Position numbers and translations under genes: made by a program. 64,000 nt of DNA, from NCBI RefSeq assembly GCF_004000235.1, contig NZ_RCIO01000004.1, positions 116,555 to 180,554 on the forward strand, written 5' to 3'. Source of the DNA: Mesorhizobium sp. Z1-4. GTDB taxonomy: Bacteria; Pseudomonadota; Alphaproteobacteria; Rhizobiales; Rhizobiaceae. The notes under the pieces were generated by a model, which was not told the origin of the DNA, searched no databases, and was given only the letters and a program-made list of their open reading frames with translations. Position 1 is the first letter of the stretch, and every line of letters starts with the position of its first letter. Positions 56,754 through 64,000 of this stretch are shown here, in pieces.

Positions 56754-58829
56754 ATGGCGAACAAGACCATCCGCGTTGCGACCGATGTCGGAGGCACATT
56801 CACAGACCTTGTGTGCTTCGAAACAGACCGGGAAACCGGCCAGTCGCGCATCATCACCGCCAAATCCGACACCACACCGCCCAATTTCGAACAGGGCGTG
56901 CTGAACGTGCTTGCCAAGGGCGAGGTCGATCCGAAGTCGATCGACTTTCTGGCGCATGGCACCACGGTCGTCATCAACGCTCTGACAGAGCGCAAGGGCG
57001 TGAAGGTTGGCTTGATTACGACGGAAGGTTTTCGCGACACGCTGGAGATCGCGCGCGGCAACCGGCCGGACTTCTTCAACCTGCACTACAAGAAGCCCGA
57101 ACCGTTCGTGCCGCGTTATCTGCGCCGCGAACTGCCCGGACGGATGACCTACCGCGGCGACGAGATTGCCGCGCTCGACCTGTCGCCACTGGCCGGCATT
57201 GTCGAGGACTTCAAGGCAGACGGCGTCGAGGCCGTTGCGATCTGCTTCCTGCATTCCTACGCCAATCCCGCCCATGAACAGGCGGCGATGGCCGAGGTCG
57301 AAAAACTGTGGCCCGGCGCCTCGGTCGTATCCTCTCATCAGATAACCCGTGAATGGCGCGAATATGAGCGCTCGAACACCGCCGTGCTCTCGGCCTATGT
57401 GCAGCCGGTCGCGCAGCGATATCTGAAGCGGCTCGAAGACGGCGTGAAGGGCGATGGCTTCGGCGGATCGCTCTATGTCATGCAGTCGAACTGCGGCGTC
57501 GACTCGCTGGAGGCCGTCTCGCGCATTCCGATTACGATGGTTGAATCCGGGCCCGCATCGGGTTTCTGGGGCGCGGCGGAACTCGGAAAGCTGATCGGCG
57601 AACCGAACGTGCTTGCGCTCGATATCGGCGGCACGACCGCCAAGTGCTCTTTGATCGAGAACGGTCAGGTCAAGATCATGACCGACTACTGGATCGAGCG
57701 CGACCGCACATCGGCCGGATACCCGATCATGGTGCCGGTGGTCGATCTGGTCGAGATCGGCAATGGTGGCGGCTCGATCGCCTGGGTCGACGATTTCGGC
57801 AAGCTGCATGTCGGCCCGCAATCGGCCGGAGCGCTGCCTGGTCCGGCAGCCTACGGGAAGGGCGGCACCAACGCCACGACAACCGACGCCAACCTCTGGC
57901 TCGGCCGCATCAACAGGGACTATTTCTGCGGCGGCGAGATCGACGCCGACATGGACGCAGCCGGCAAGGCGATCGCGGCCGTGGGCAAGAAGCTCGGTGT
58001 TGACGCCAGCGAGGCCGCGCGCGGCATCGTGCGCATCGCCAACAACAACATGGTCAATGCACTCAAACTGGTTTCGCTGAACCGCGGCCACGACCCGCGC
58101 GATTTCACGCTGGTCGCCTTTGGCGGCGGCGGTGCGATGCATGCGGTGGCGCTGGCGCAGGAACTCGGAGTGAAGAAGGTCGTCATCCCGGCGGGCGCCT
58201 CGGTGTTCTCCGCCTGGGGCATGATGATGTCCGACCTCAGGCGCGATTATTTCGTCACCAACCTGGCCGATCTTTCCGGCGATTCCGCCACCGCGATCGA
58301 AGCACTTTTCGCAGAGACCGAGGATCGTGCCCGCGAGCAATATGCGGCCGAGGGCATTGACCGCGCCAAGGTGAAATTCCTCCGCTTCGCCAAGTTCCGC
58401 TACCAGAACCAGGAGCACACCACCGAGGTGCTGCTGGAAGAAGGGCCGGTCACGGCAGAGCGTATCGACGCCATCGAGGTGAGTTTCCACGAAACCTACG
58501 AGCGCGAATACACCTATCGCCTCGACGCGCCAGTGGAGCTTGTCGGCATTCACCTCGTCGCCTCCGCCGAGGTCGGCAAGCTGACGATGACGAGCGAAGA
58601 GCCCACCGGCAATCCGGCTGCGAACGCGCTCAAGGGCAAGCGCGATGTCGATTACGCGCTGGAAGGCGTGCACGAAGCCGAAATCTACGACGGCACCAAG
58701 CTGGAACCCGGCATGATTTTCACCGGCCCGGCCGTGGTCGAAGACCCCGGCACGACCATCGTCATTCACCCCGGCAACCAGGTCGCGGTGGACGGCTTCC
58801 GCAATATCCGCATCACGATCGAGAAATGA
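56754..58829 (+). CDS. Hydantoinase/oxoprolinase subunit A
   Basis: A 691-residue ATP-dependent subunit of the HyuA/oxoprolinase/acetone carboxylase family. The N-terminal ASKHA nucleotide site is VATDVGGTFTDLVCFE, with a second phosphate motif ALDIGGTTAKCSLI near 285. The C-terminal hydantoinase domain follows (about 510-680). With HyuB it hydrolyses cyclic amides (hydantoins, 5-oxoproline) or carboxylates ketones, depending on the subfamily. GGGAGCC precedes the ATG. The substrate cannot be settled here. Confidence 0.9.
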   Translation: MANKTIRVATDVGGTFTDLVCFETDRETGQSRIITAKSDTTPPNFEQGVLNVLAKGEVDPKSIDFLAHGTTVVINALTERKGVKVGLITTEGFRDTLEIARGNRPDFFNLHYKKPEPFVPRYLRRELPGRMTYRGDEIAALDLSPLAGIVEDFKADGVEAVAICFLHSYANPAHEQAAMAEVEKLWPGASVVSSHQITREWREYERSNTAVLSAYVQPVAQRYLKRLEDGVKGDGFGGSLYVMQSNCGVDSLEAVSRIPITMVESGPASGFWGAAELGKLIGEPNVLALDIGGTTAKCSLIENGQVKIMTDYWIERDRTSAGYPIMVPVVDLVEIGNGGGSIAWVDDFGKLHVGPQSAGALPGPAAYGKGGTNATTTDANLWLGRINRDYFCGGEIDADMDAAGKAIAAVGKKLGVDASEAARGIVRIANNNMVNALKLVSLNRGHDPRDFTLVAFGGGGAMHAVALAQELGVKKVVIPAGASVFSAWGMMMSDLRRDYFVTNLADLSGDSATAIEALFAETEDRAREQYAAEGIDRAKVKFLRFAKFRYQNQEHTTEVLLEEGPVTAERIDAIEVSFHETYEREYTYRLDAPVELVGIHLVASAEVGKLTMTSEEPTGNPAANALKGKRDVDYALEGVHEAEIYDGTKLEPGMIFTGPAVVEDPGTTIVIHPGNQVAVDGFRNIRITIEK

Positions 58830-58840
58830 GGAGCAGTGAC

Positions 58841-60502
58841 ATGACAACGCCTGCCAACGATCCGATCACGCTGGAAATCATTCAGAATTCGCTTCAGTCG
58901 ACCGCCGACGAAATGTTCGCGGCGATGAAGAAAACCGCCATGAGCTCCATCATCTACGAGGTGCTCGACATGGGCACCGGCATCATGGACGCACGCGGCG
59001 AACTGGCCTCGTCCGGTGCCGGCATTCCTGCCTTCATCGGCGTACTCGACAAGGCGGTGAAGGTTCTCATCGCCAAGTTCGACAAACCCGGCGACATCGA
59101 GCCCGGCGACGTGTTTGCGACCAACGACCCCTATTATGGCGGCGTCACGCATCTCAACGACATTATCGTCGCGATGCCGGTTTTCGCCGACGGCCGCATC
59201 ATCGCCTGGACGGCCAACATCGCCCACAATTCCGATGTGGGCGGCATGGCGCCGGGGTCGCTGACCGGCGAAGCGACCGAAATTTTCCAGGAAGGCCTGC
59301 GGCTGCCGGCAATCAAGATCATCTCCAAGGGCAAGCCGATTGGGCCTGTCATGGATGTGATCAAAGTGAATTCGCGCATGCCCGACGTGCTGGAAGGCGA
59401 CGTCTGGGCGGCAATCGCCTCGGTGCGCGTCGGCGACCGGCGGCTCAAGGAACTGGCCGCGAAATACGGCGTCTCGACATTCGAGAACGCGATGGACTCC
59501 TTCATGGACTATGGCGAGAAAACCTCGCTCAAGGCGCTGAAAGACTTGCCGCACGGTACGTTCGAACTCTCCGAAGAGCAGGACGACGGGCGAACCTTCA
59601 ACGTCAAGATCACGATCTCGGACGACGAGTTCACTGTCGACTTGCGCGATAATCCCGACCAGGTTGCCAACCCGGTCAATACCAGCCGCGACGGCGTGAT
59701 GGTGGCGGCCCAGATGATCTTCAAGTCGCTGACCGACGCCTATTCGCCGGCCAATGGCGGCTCGTTCCGTCCGATCAGGCTTTTGACGCGCGAAGGCTCC
59801 GTGTTCCACGCCAAGGCGCCGGCGCCGATCGGTTTCTATTACGAGATCGAGTTGCGGGTGTACGACATCATGTGGCGCTGCCTCGCGCCCCATATGCCGG
59901 ACCGCCTTGCAGCGGGCCACTTCGCCTCGGTTTGCGGCACCTTCATCGGCGGCACGCATCCCGATACCGGCCGTCAATACACGATCATCGAACCGCAACT
60001 CGGCGGCTGGGGCGCAAGCCGGAAAGGCGACGGCAATTCGGCCATGTTCTGCGGCTTCCACGGCGAGACGTTCAACTGCCCCGCGGAGATCAACGAGGCC
60101 CGCAACGGTCTCTATGTCGACCGCATGGAACTCAACACCGCACCGGGCGGCGAGGGCAAATACACAGGCGGCCGCGGCATCGTGATGGACTATCGCGTGC
60201 GCAACGACAACGGCTTCCTCACCGCGGGCTACACACGCTCGAAATTCCCGGCCTGGGGCGTGGATGGCGGCCACGATGGTTCGCCCAACTATGTCGAGTT
60301 CCGGCCCAAGGGCGGGGAGCCGCAGCAGTTTGCTTTCGTTTCCGGACAGGTGACCAACACCGACGATGTGATCCGAGTCGTGACCGGCAATGGCGGCGGG
60401 CTCGGCGATCCGAAGGAACGCGACCGTGACCTGGTGCGCCGCGACATCAAAAACGGCCTCATCAGCAAGGAACAGGCAGAGGAAATCTACGGGCCGGTGT
60501 GA
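58841..60502 (+). CDS. Hydantoinase/oxoprolinase subunit B
   Basis: A 553-residue HyuB-family subunit with the conserved SSIIYEVLDMGTGIMDARGE near residues 30-50, ATNDPYYGGVTHLND, and the later GGRGIVMDYRVRN and NGGGLGDPKERD. It forms the catalytic partner of HyuA. A GAGGAG 7 bases before 58841 decides the start; the ATG 15 bases earlier has none. It belongs to the same operon, and a paralogue lies at the window end. Confidence 0.9.
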   Translation: MTTPANDPITLEIIQNSLQSTADEMFAAMKKTAMSSIIYEVLDMGTGIMDARGELASSGAGIPAFIGVLDKAVKVLIAKFDKPGDIEPGDVFATNDPYYGGVTHLNDIIVAMPVFADGRIIAWTANIAHNSDVGGMAPGSLTGEATEIFQEGLRLPAIKIISKGKPIGPVMDVIKVNSRMPDVLEGDVWAAIASVRVGDRRLKELAAKYGVSTFENAMDSFMDYGEKTSLKALKDLPHGTFELSEEQDDGRTFNVKITISDDEFTVDLRDNPDQVANPVNTSRDGVMVAAQMIFKSLTDAYSPANGGSFRPIRLLTREGSVFHAKAPAPIGFYYEIELRVYDIMWRCLAPHMPDRLAAGHFASVCGTFIGGTHPDTGRQYTIIEPQLGGWGASRKGDGNSAMFCGFHGETFNCPAEINEARNGLYVDRMELNTAPGGEGKYTGGRGIVMDYRVRNDNGFLTAGYTRSKFPAWGVDGGHDGSPNYVEFRPKGGEPQQFAFVSGQVTNTDDVIRVVTGNGGGLGDPKERDRDLVRRDIKNGLISKEQAEEIYGPV

Positions 60503-60530
60503 AGCAGGTCACGAAGGGAGGTATGCGATT

Positions 60531-61358
60531 ATGAATACGCCTTTGAAAGTCATGTATCACAATCCTGTCGGCAGCTCCGGCTACGATCAGGTGTTCGCCG
60601 ACATGGTGGCCGCGCACAAGCTGCCCAACACCGAGGTGCACATCACCTCGCAGCCGGCAGACCAGGGTGCGTTCAACCACATCGAGTTTCGTGCCTATGA
60701 GGGCATTGTCACCCGCGGCATCATTCGCGCTGCGAGGGCGGCGGCTCGGGAAGGCTTCGACGCCTTCGCAATCGGCTGCTTCTACGACACCGGCCTGCAT
60801 GATGCGCGCGAAGTCTCCGGCGAGATGGTCGTCACCGCGCCTTGCATGGCCTCGGTCGAGATCGCAACCAGCCTTGCCAACCGCTTCGGCGTCATTGTGG
60901 GGCGGCGCAAATGGGTCGACCAGATGAGCCGCACCGTGGCCGATCTCGGCCAGGAGAGCCGGCTGAGCGGCTTCTACCATGTCGAGCTGGGCGTGAACGA
61001 CTTCCAGACCGACCACGACCGTACCAACGATCTCCTGACGGCTGCCGGGCGCCGAGCGGTCGAGCAGGAATATGCCGAGGCGATCATTCTGGGCTGCACG
61101 CTCGAGATCGGCTTCTACAAGGAGCTGGAAAAGGACCTCGGGGTGCCGGTGATCGATCCGTCTATCGCTGCGTTCAAGCGGGCCGAATACAGCGCGCTTC
61201 TGAAGCGGCAATGCGGCTGGGTGCCAAGCCGCAAATGGTCATGCGAAGCGCCGCCGGAAGAAGAAATCGCCCGCTTCGGCGGGTTCGATGACGGCGAAAT
61301 TTTCGGCAACCGAATCGTTGTCGAGGCCGACCCGCGCGCAACGCCGCTGGCGGCCTGA
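60531..61358 (+). CDS. Asp/Glu/hydantoin racemase family protein
   Basis: A 275-residue enzyme with the two-cysteine mechanism: Cys83 in FAIGCFYDTGLHDA and Cys189 in AIILGCTLEIGFY. The family racemises aspartate, glutamate or hydantoins, which supports a role in supplying one stereoisomer to the HyuAB pair. GGGAGG precedes the ATG. It is followed after 22 bases by the M24 peptidase gene. Confidence 0.88.
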   Translation: MNTPLKVMYHNPVGSSGYDQVFADMVAAHKLPNTEVHITSQPADQGAFNHIEFRAYEGIVTRGIIRAARAAAREGFDAFAIGCFYDTGLHDAREVSGEMVVTAPCMASVEIATSLANRFGVIVGRRKWVDQMSRTVADLGQESRLSGFYHVELGVNDFQTDHDRTNDLLTAAGRRAVEQEYAEAIILGCTLEIGFYKELEKDLGVPVIDPSIAAFKRAEYSALLKRQCGWVPSRKWSCEAPPEEEIARFGGFDDGEIFGNRIVVEADPRATPLAA

Positions 61359-61380
61359 ACTCGATGAAATGGAGGAGAAC

Positions 61381-62481
61381 ATGAACATGGAAGTCGCTGG
61401 CCGCCTGACGGCGCTCCGGAGGAAGATGGCAGAAACCGGCGCCGATCTCGTGGCCATCGGCCCGGGTGCGCATATGCAATGGCTGCTGGGTTTTCACCCG
61501 CACGCCGACGAGCGACCCTGCATGCTTTTTGTCGGCGCCGAGCGCGAGGCCTTTCTGATGCCGGCCCTCAACGTCGAGGGCACGCGCGAAAACACCGATA
61601 TCGCATTCCACGCCTGGTCCGACGATGAGGGGCCTGCTGCCGCGCTCGCGGACGCGCTCGCCGACGTTGACGCGGCCAAGGCACGCCGCATCGCGCTCGA
61701 CGAAACCATGCGCGCGGATTTCGCCCTGCTGATGGTCGATGCACTGCCCGCGGCCGCGCGCTCCTTCACCGCCGATACGATCGGCGCCCTGCGCATGCGC
61801 AAGGACGCGGGCGAATACCGGCTGATCAAGGAAAACGCACAGATCAACGACCGCGCCATGCTGGCGGCCTTCGCGGCCGTCCGGCCGGGCGTGACCGAAC
61901 TCGAGATCGCGGAAGTGGTGCGCAACCATTATCCGACCGAAGGCGCAAAGGCGGTTTTCACGATCATCGGCTCCGGCCCGAACGGCGCCTATCCGCACCA
62001 CGCCACCGGCTCGCGCAAGCTCAGGGATGGCGACGCCATCGTCATCGACATCGGCGGCACGAAGGACGGCTTTTTCTCGGATATGACCCGCATGGCCGCC
62101 GTCGGCCGGCCGCCGGACGGATATGAGGAAGTTCATGCCATCGTCGATGCGGCAGTTGAGGCAGCACTCAAGGCGGCGCGCCCCGGCGTACAGGCCAAGG
62201 CTGTCGATGCGGCGGCCCGAGGTGTCATCACCGATGCGGGATATGGCGACTATTTCGTACACCGCACAGGTCACGGCCTCGGCATCGAGGTGCACGAACC
62301 GCCATATCTGACGTCGGTTTCGGACACCGTGCTGGAAACAGGCATGGTGTTTTCCATCGAACCCGGCATCTACATCCCCGGCCGTTTCGGCATCCGGCTG
62401 GAAGAGATCGTCATCCTGCGCGAGGACGGGCCGGAGATCTTCTCCGAACTGCCGCGCAGCGTTCACCTGGCAGGCCGATAG
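61381..62481 (+). CDS. M24-family aminopeptidase/Xaa-Pro peptidase-like
   Basis: A 366-residue protein with an N-terminal creatinase-like domain and the M24 pita-bread domain. All five metal ligands are visible: Asp in VIDIGGTKDG, Asp in FFSDMTRM, His in TGHGLGIEVHE, Glu in SIEPGIYIPG, Glu in IRLEEIVIL. It may cleave Xaa-Pro peptides, or a C-N bond in creatine- or carbamoyl-like products, as creatinase relatives do. GGAGGAG precedes the ATG. Confidence 0.88.
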   Translation: MNMEVAGRLTALRRKMAETGADLVAIGPGAHMQWLLGFHPHADERPCMLFVGAEREAFLMPALNVEGTRENTDIAFHAWSDDEGPAAALADALADVDAAKARRIALDETMRADFALLMVDALPAAARSFTADTIGALRMRKDAGEYRLIKENAQINDRAMLAAFAAVRPGVTELEIAEVVRNHYPTEGAKAVFTIIGSGPNGAYPHHATGSRKLRDGDAIVIDIGGTKDGFFSDMTRMAAVGRPPDGYEEVHAIVDAAVEAALKAARPGVQAKAVDAAARGVITDAGYGDYFVHRTGHGLGIEVHEPPYLTSVSDTVLETGMVFSIEPGIYIPGRFGIRLEEIVILREDGPEIFSELPRSVHLAGR

Positions 62482-62527
62482 TGGAGCGGTGCTCCGCTTC
62501 GAACCAAGACAACAAATCAACGAGGAT

Positions 62528-63532
62528 ATGTCCGTGCCAAGAGAATGGGTAATCGACGCCTATGACGGGTTCGAAGGGCTGCGTCTCGCGGAATGCGAAA
62601 AATGCGAGCCTGGCCCGACCGAAATCCGGATGCATATCGAGGCATTCGCCCTCAACTGGGGCGACATGAACCTGATGAAGGATCAATATTCTTTCAGCTT
62701 CGATCGCTTTCCGGCACGGGTCGGAATGGAAGCCGCCGGAATGGTCGAGGCGGTCGGCGCGGATGTAACCGGCATCGCCGTCGGCGAGCGCTACTGCACA
62801 CTGCCGCACTTCTACTACAACCGCGGCGCCAGCGCCGACACGCTGGTGATCGACCGCAAATACGTTACCCCGGCGCCCGAGGGCCTGAGTGCTGTCGAGG
62901 CCGCCTCGGTCTGGATGCAGTTCATGACCGCCTATTACCCGGTGGTCGAACTCGCTTGCGCCGGTTCAGGCGTCAACATTCTCGTTCCCGCCGGCACGAG
63001 TACCGCGGGTACAGCCGCGCTGCAGATAGGCCGCCTGCGCGGCGCGACGATGATCGCGACAACACGTTCGGAGAAAAACCGCGGCTATCTTCTGGATTCG
63101 GGGGCCGACCATGTCTTTGTCGACAACGGCGGCGATCTTGCCGGATTCCTGCTGGATGCGACCGGGGGTGTCGGCATTCATGGCTCGTTCGATCCGATCG
63201 GCGCCGACTTCGTGCTACGCTACGGTCCAGCGATGGCGCGTGATGCCAAGCTGATGCTCTACGGGTTGCTGACCGAGGAACTGCCCCGCGTTCCTTATGT
63301 GGACATGTGGCAGAAAAACGCCTGGCTGCACATGTACTCGCTGTTCAACTATGTCGAGGATCAGGACACCCAGGATCGCGGAACCGCATTCGTCTACAAC
63401 GCGCTGTCCGAAGGCAGTTTGAAACCTAACGTAGATCGCGTGTTCCCGATGGAGGGTTATGTCGACGCCTGGCGTTACCTGTCCGGACCGCGCGAGCACC
63501 ACGGCAAAGTGGTCATCGATACCGGCAGGTGA
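62528..63532 (+). CDS. Medium-chain reductase/dehydrogenase (quinone reductase-like)
   Basis: A 334-residue MDR protein without the catalytic zinc cysteine. It has a GroES-like domain (FALNWGDMNLMKDQYSF, GMEAAGMVEAVGADVTG) and a Rossmann fold near residue 160 (LVPAGTSTAGTAALQIGRLR), with Thr-Ser at the usual glycine-rich turn. The start at 62528 is close to GAGG; a GTG two codons later has better spacing. It lies between the M24 gene and a second hyuB. It may reduce a pathway product. Confidence 0.83.
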   Translation: MSVPREWVIDAYDGFEGLRLAECEKCEPGPTEIRMHIEAFALNWGDMNLMKDQYSFSFDRFPARVGMEAAGMVEAVGADVTGIAVGERYCTLPHFYYNRGASADTLVIDRKYVTPAPEGLSAVEAASVWMQFMTAYYPVVELACAGSGVNILVPAGTSTAGTAALQIGRLRGATMIATTRSEKNRGYLLDSGADHVFVDNGGDLAGFLLDATGGVGIHGSFDPIGADFVLRYGPAMARDAKLMLYGLLTEELPRVPYVDMWQKNAWLHMYSLFNYVEDQDTQDRGTAFVYNALSEGSLKPNVDRVFPMEGYVDAWRYLSGPREHHGKVVIDTGR

Positions 63533-63575
63533 ACAAGGTCCGGTCGTGGGACGCGACGAACAAGAGGTGAATGTC

Positions 63576-64000
63576 ATGGCCGCAGCATCGGATCCGTTCA
63601 CGCAATCGGTCATCCAGGCAGGTCTGGTCGCCGCGGCCGACGAAATGTTTGCGGTGCTGCGCAAGACCGCGATGAGCCCCATCATCTACGAGGTGCTCGA
63701 TGTCGGCACCGGGGTAACCGACGCCGGCGGCAAGCTGGTGAGCTCCGGCGCCGGCATTCCGACCTTTGTCGGCGTGCTCGACAAGGCGGTGCAGCGCATC
63801 CTCGAAATTCACCCGCGCGACGCGATCGTCGACGGCGACATCTTCATCACCAACGACCCGTATTATGGCGGCGTCACGCATCTGAGCGACGTCGTGGTGG
63901 CGATGCCGGTCTTTGCCGAAGGCCGGCTGGTCGCGTGGTCGGCTTCGATAGCGCACTGGAACGACATTGGCGGCATGGTTGCCGGTTCGATGTCGGTATC
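63576..64000 (+). CDS. Second hydantoinase subunit B, 3' end outside window
   Basis: The frame opens at the ATG behind AGAGGTG and stays open to the last base; 141 residues are visible. It is a clear paralogue of the upstream HyuB, sharing TAMSPIIYEVLDVGTG, SSGAGIPTFVGVLDKAV and NDPYYGGVTHLSD. A second HyuA may lie beyond the edge. The duplicated subunit suggests a heteromeric enzyme or a second activity in the same locus. Confidence 0.88.
   Translation, partial: MAAASDPFTQSVIQAGLVAAADEMFAVLRKTAMSPIIYEVLDVGTGVTDAGGKLVSSGAGIPTFVGVLDKAVQRILEIHPRDAIVDGDIFITNDPYYGGVTHLSDVVVAMPVFAEGRLVAWSASIAHWNDIGGMVAGSMSV

Noticed and set aside
56166..58847. 893-codon minus-strand frame
   Set aside because: It lies exactly opposite the well-supported hyuA, GAF and hyuB start; it is a high-GC mirror frame with no domain motif or ribosome site.

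Overview
The window looks like a chromosome segment of an alphaproteobacterium of the order Hyphomicrobiales (Rhizobiales), probably Phyllobacteriaceae-like. The basis is the high GC content, the housekeeping order ccdA-glmU-glmS-DUF502-recG/sdhE-mfd, a bacterial phosphatidylcholine synthase, an IalB-family exported protein, and the abundance of ABC importers. This placement is inference from gene content; no 16S rRNA or complete marker tRNA is present.

Region 1 (1-8966) is the right end of an integrated podovirus-like prophage: two large probable internal virion proteins, a right-handed beta-helix tail spike, and a compact lysis cassette (lysozyme with a holin-like tail, a small membrane protein, and a 31-residue single-membrane-segment peptide). 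It ends at a 47-bp 3' fragment of a tRNA-Lys(TTT) gene, which I read as the attachment site. Region 2 (8967-10990) is a GC-poorer flank with one small hypothetical gene and a LuxR-type regulator.

Region 3 (11046-23290) is housekeeping: an acyltransferase-3 gene, ccdA, glmU, glmS, a DUF502 membrane protein, recG facing sdhE-mfd. Region 4 (23297-40176) is a mix of small units: a DsbA-like oxidoreductase with a YejA-like binding protein, ialB, hspQ, an AEC transporter, a UbiH-type monooxygenase, a DUF2182-DUF1326-pcs-quinone reductase operon, a BMP-family (nucleoside-type) ABC importer, a GST, a VOC protein, rpe and a thioredoxin-like protein.

Region 5 (40189-48668, minus strand) is one tight seven-gene operon: a complete peptide-type ABC importer followed by three different ester hydrolases (a PPi/phosphodiesterase-like enzyme, an HSL-type esterase and a formylglycine sulfatase-type enzyme). 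It looks like an uptake-and-hydrolysis system for an unidentified sulfo- or phospho-ester. msrB-msrA follow.

Region 6 (50351-64000 and beyond) is a regulator-transporter-catabolism locus on the plus strand: an XRE-cupin regulator preceded by a strong inverted repeat, a peptide-type binding protein, two permeases, two ATPases, a stand-alone GAF protein, HyuA, HyuB, an Asp/Glu/hydantoin racemase, an M24 aminopeptidase-like enzyme, an MDR reductase and a second hyuB cut by the window end. The combination suggests import and ring opening of a cyclic amide, hydantoin, lactam or small peptide derivative, with the exact substrate unknown. Regions 5 and 6 are the least described parts of the window.
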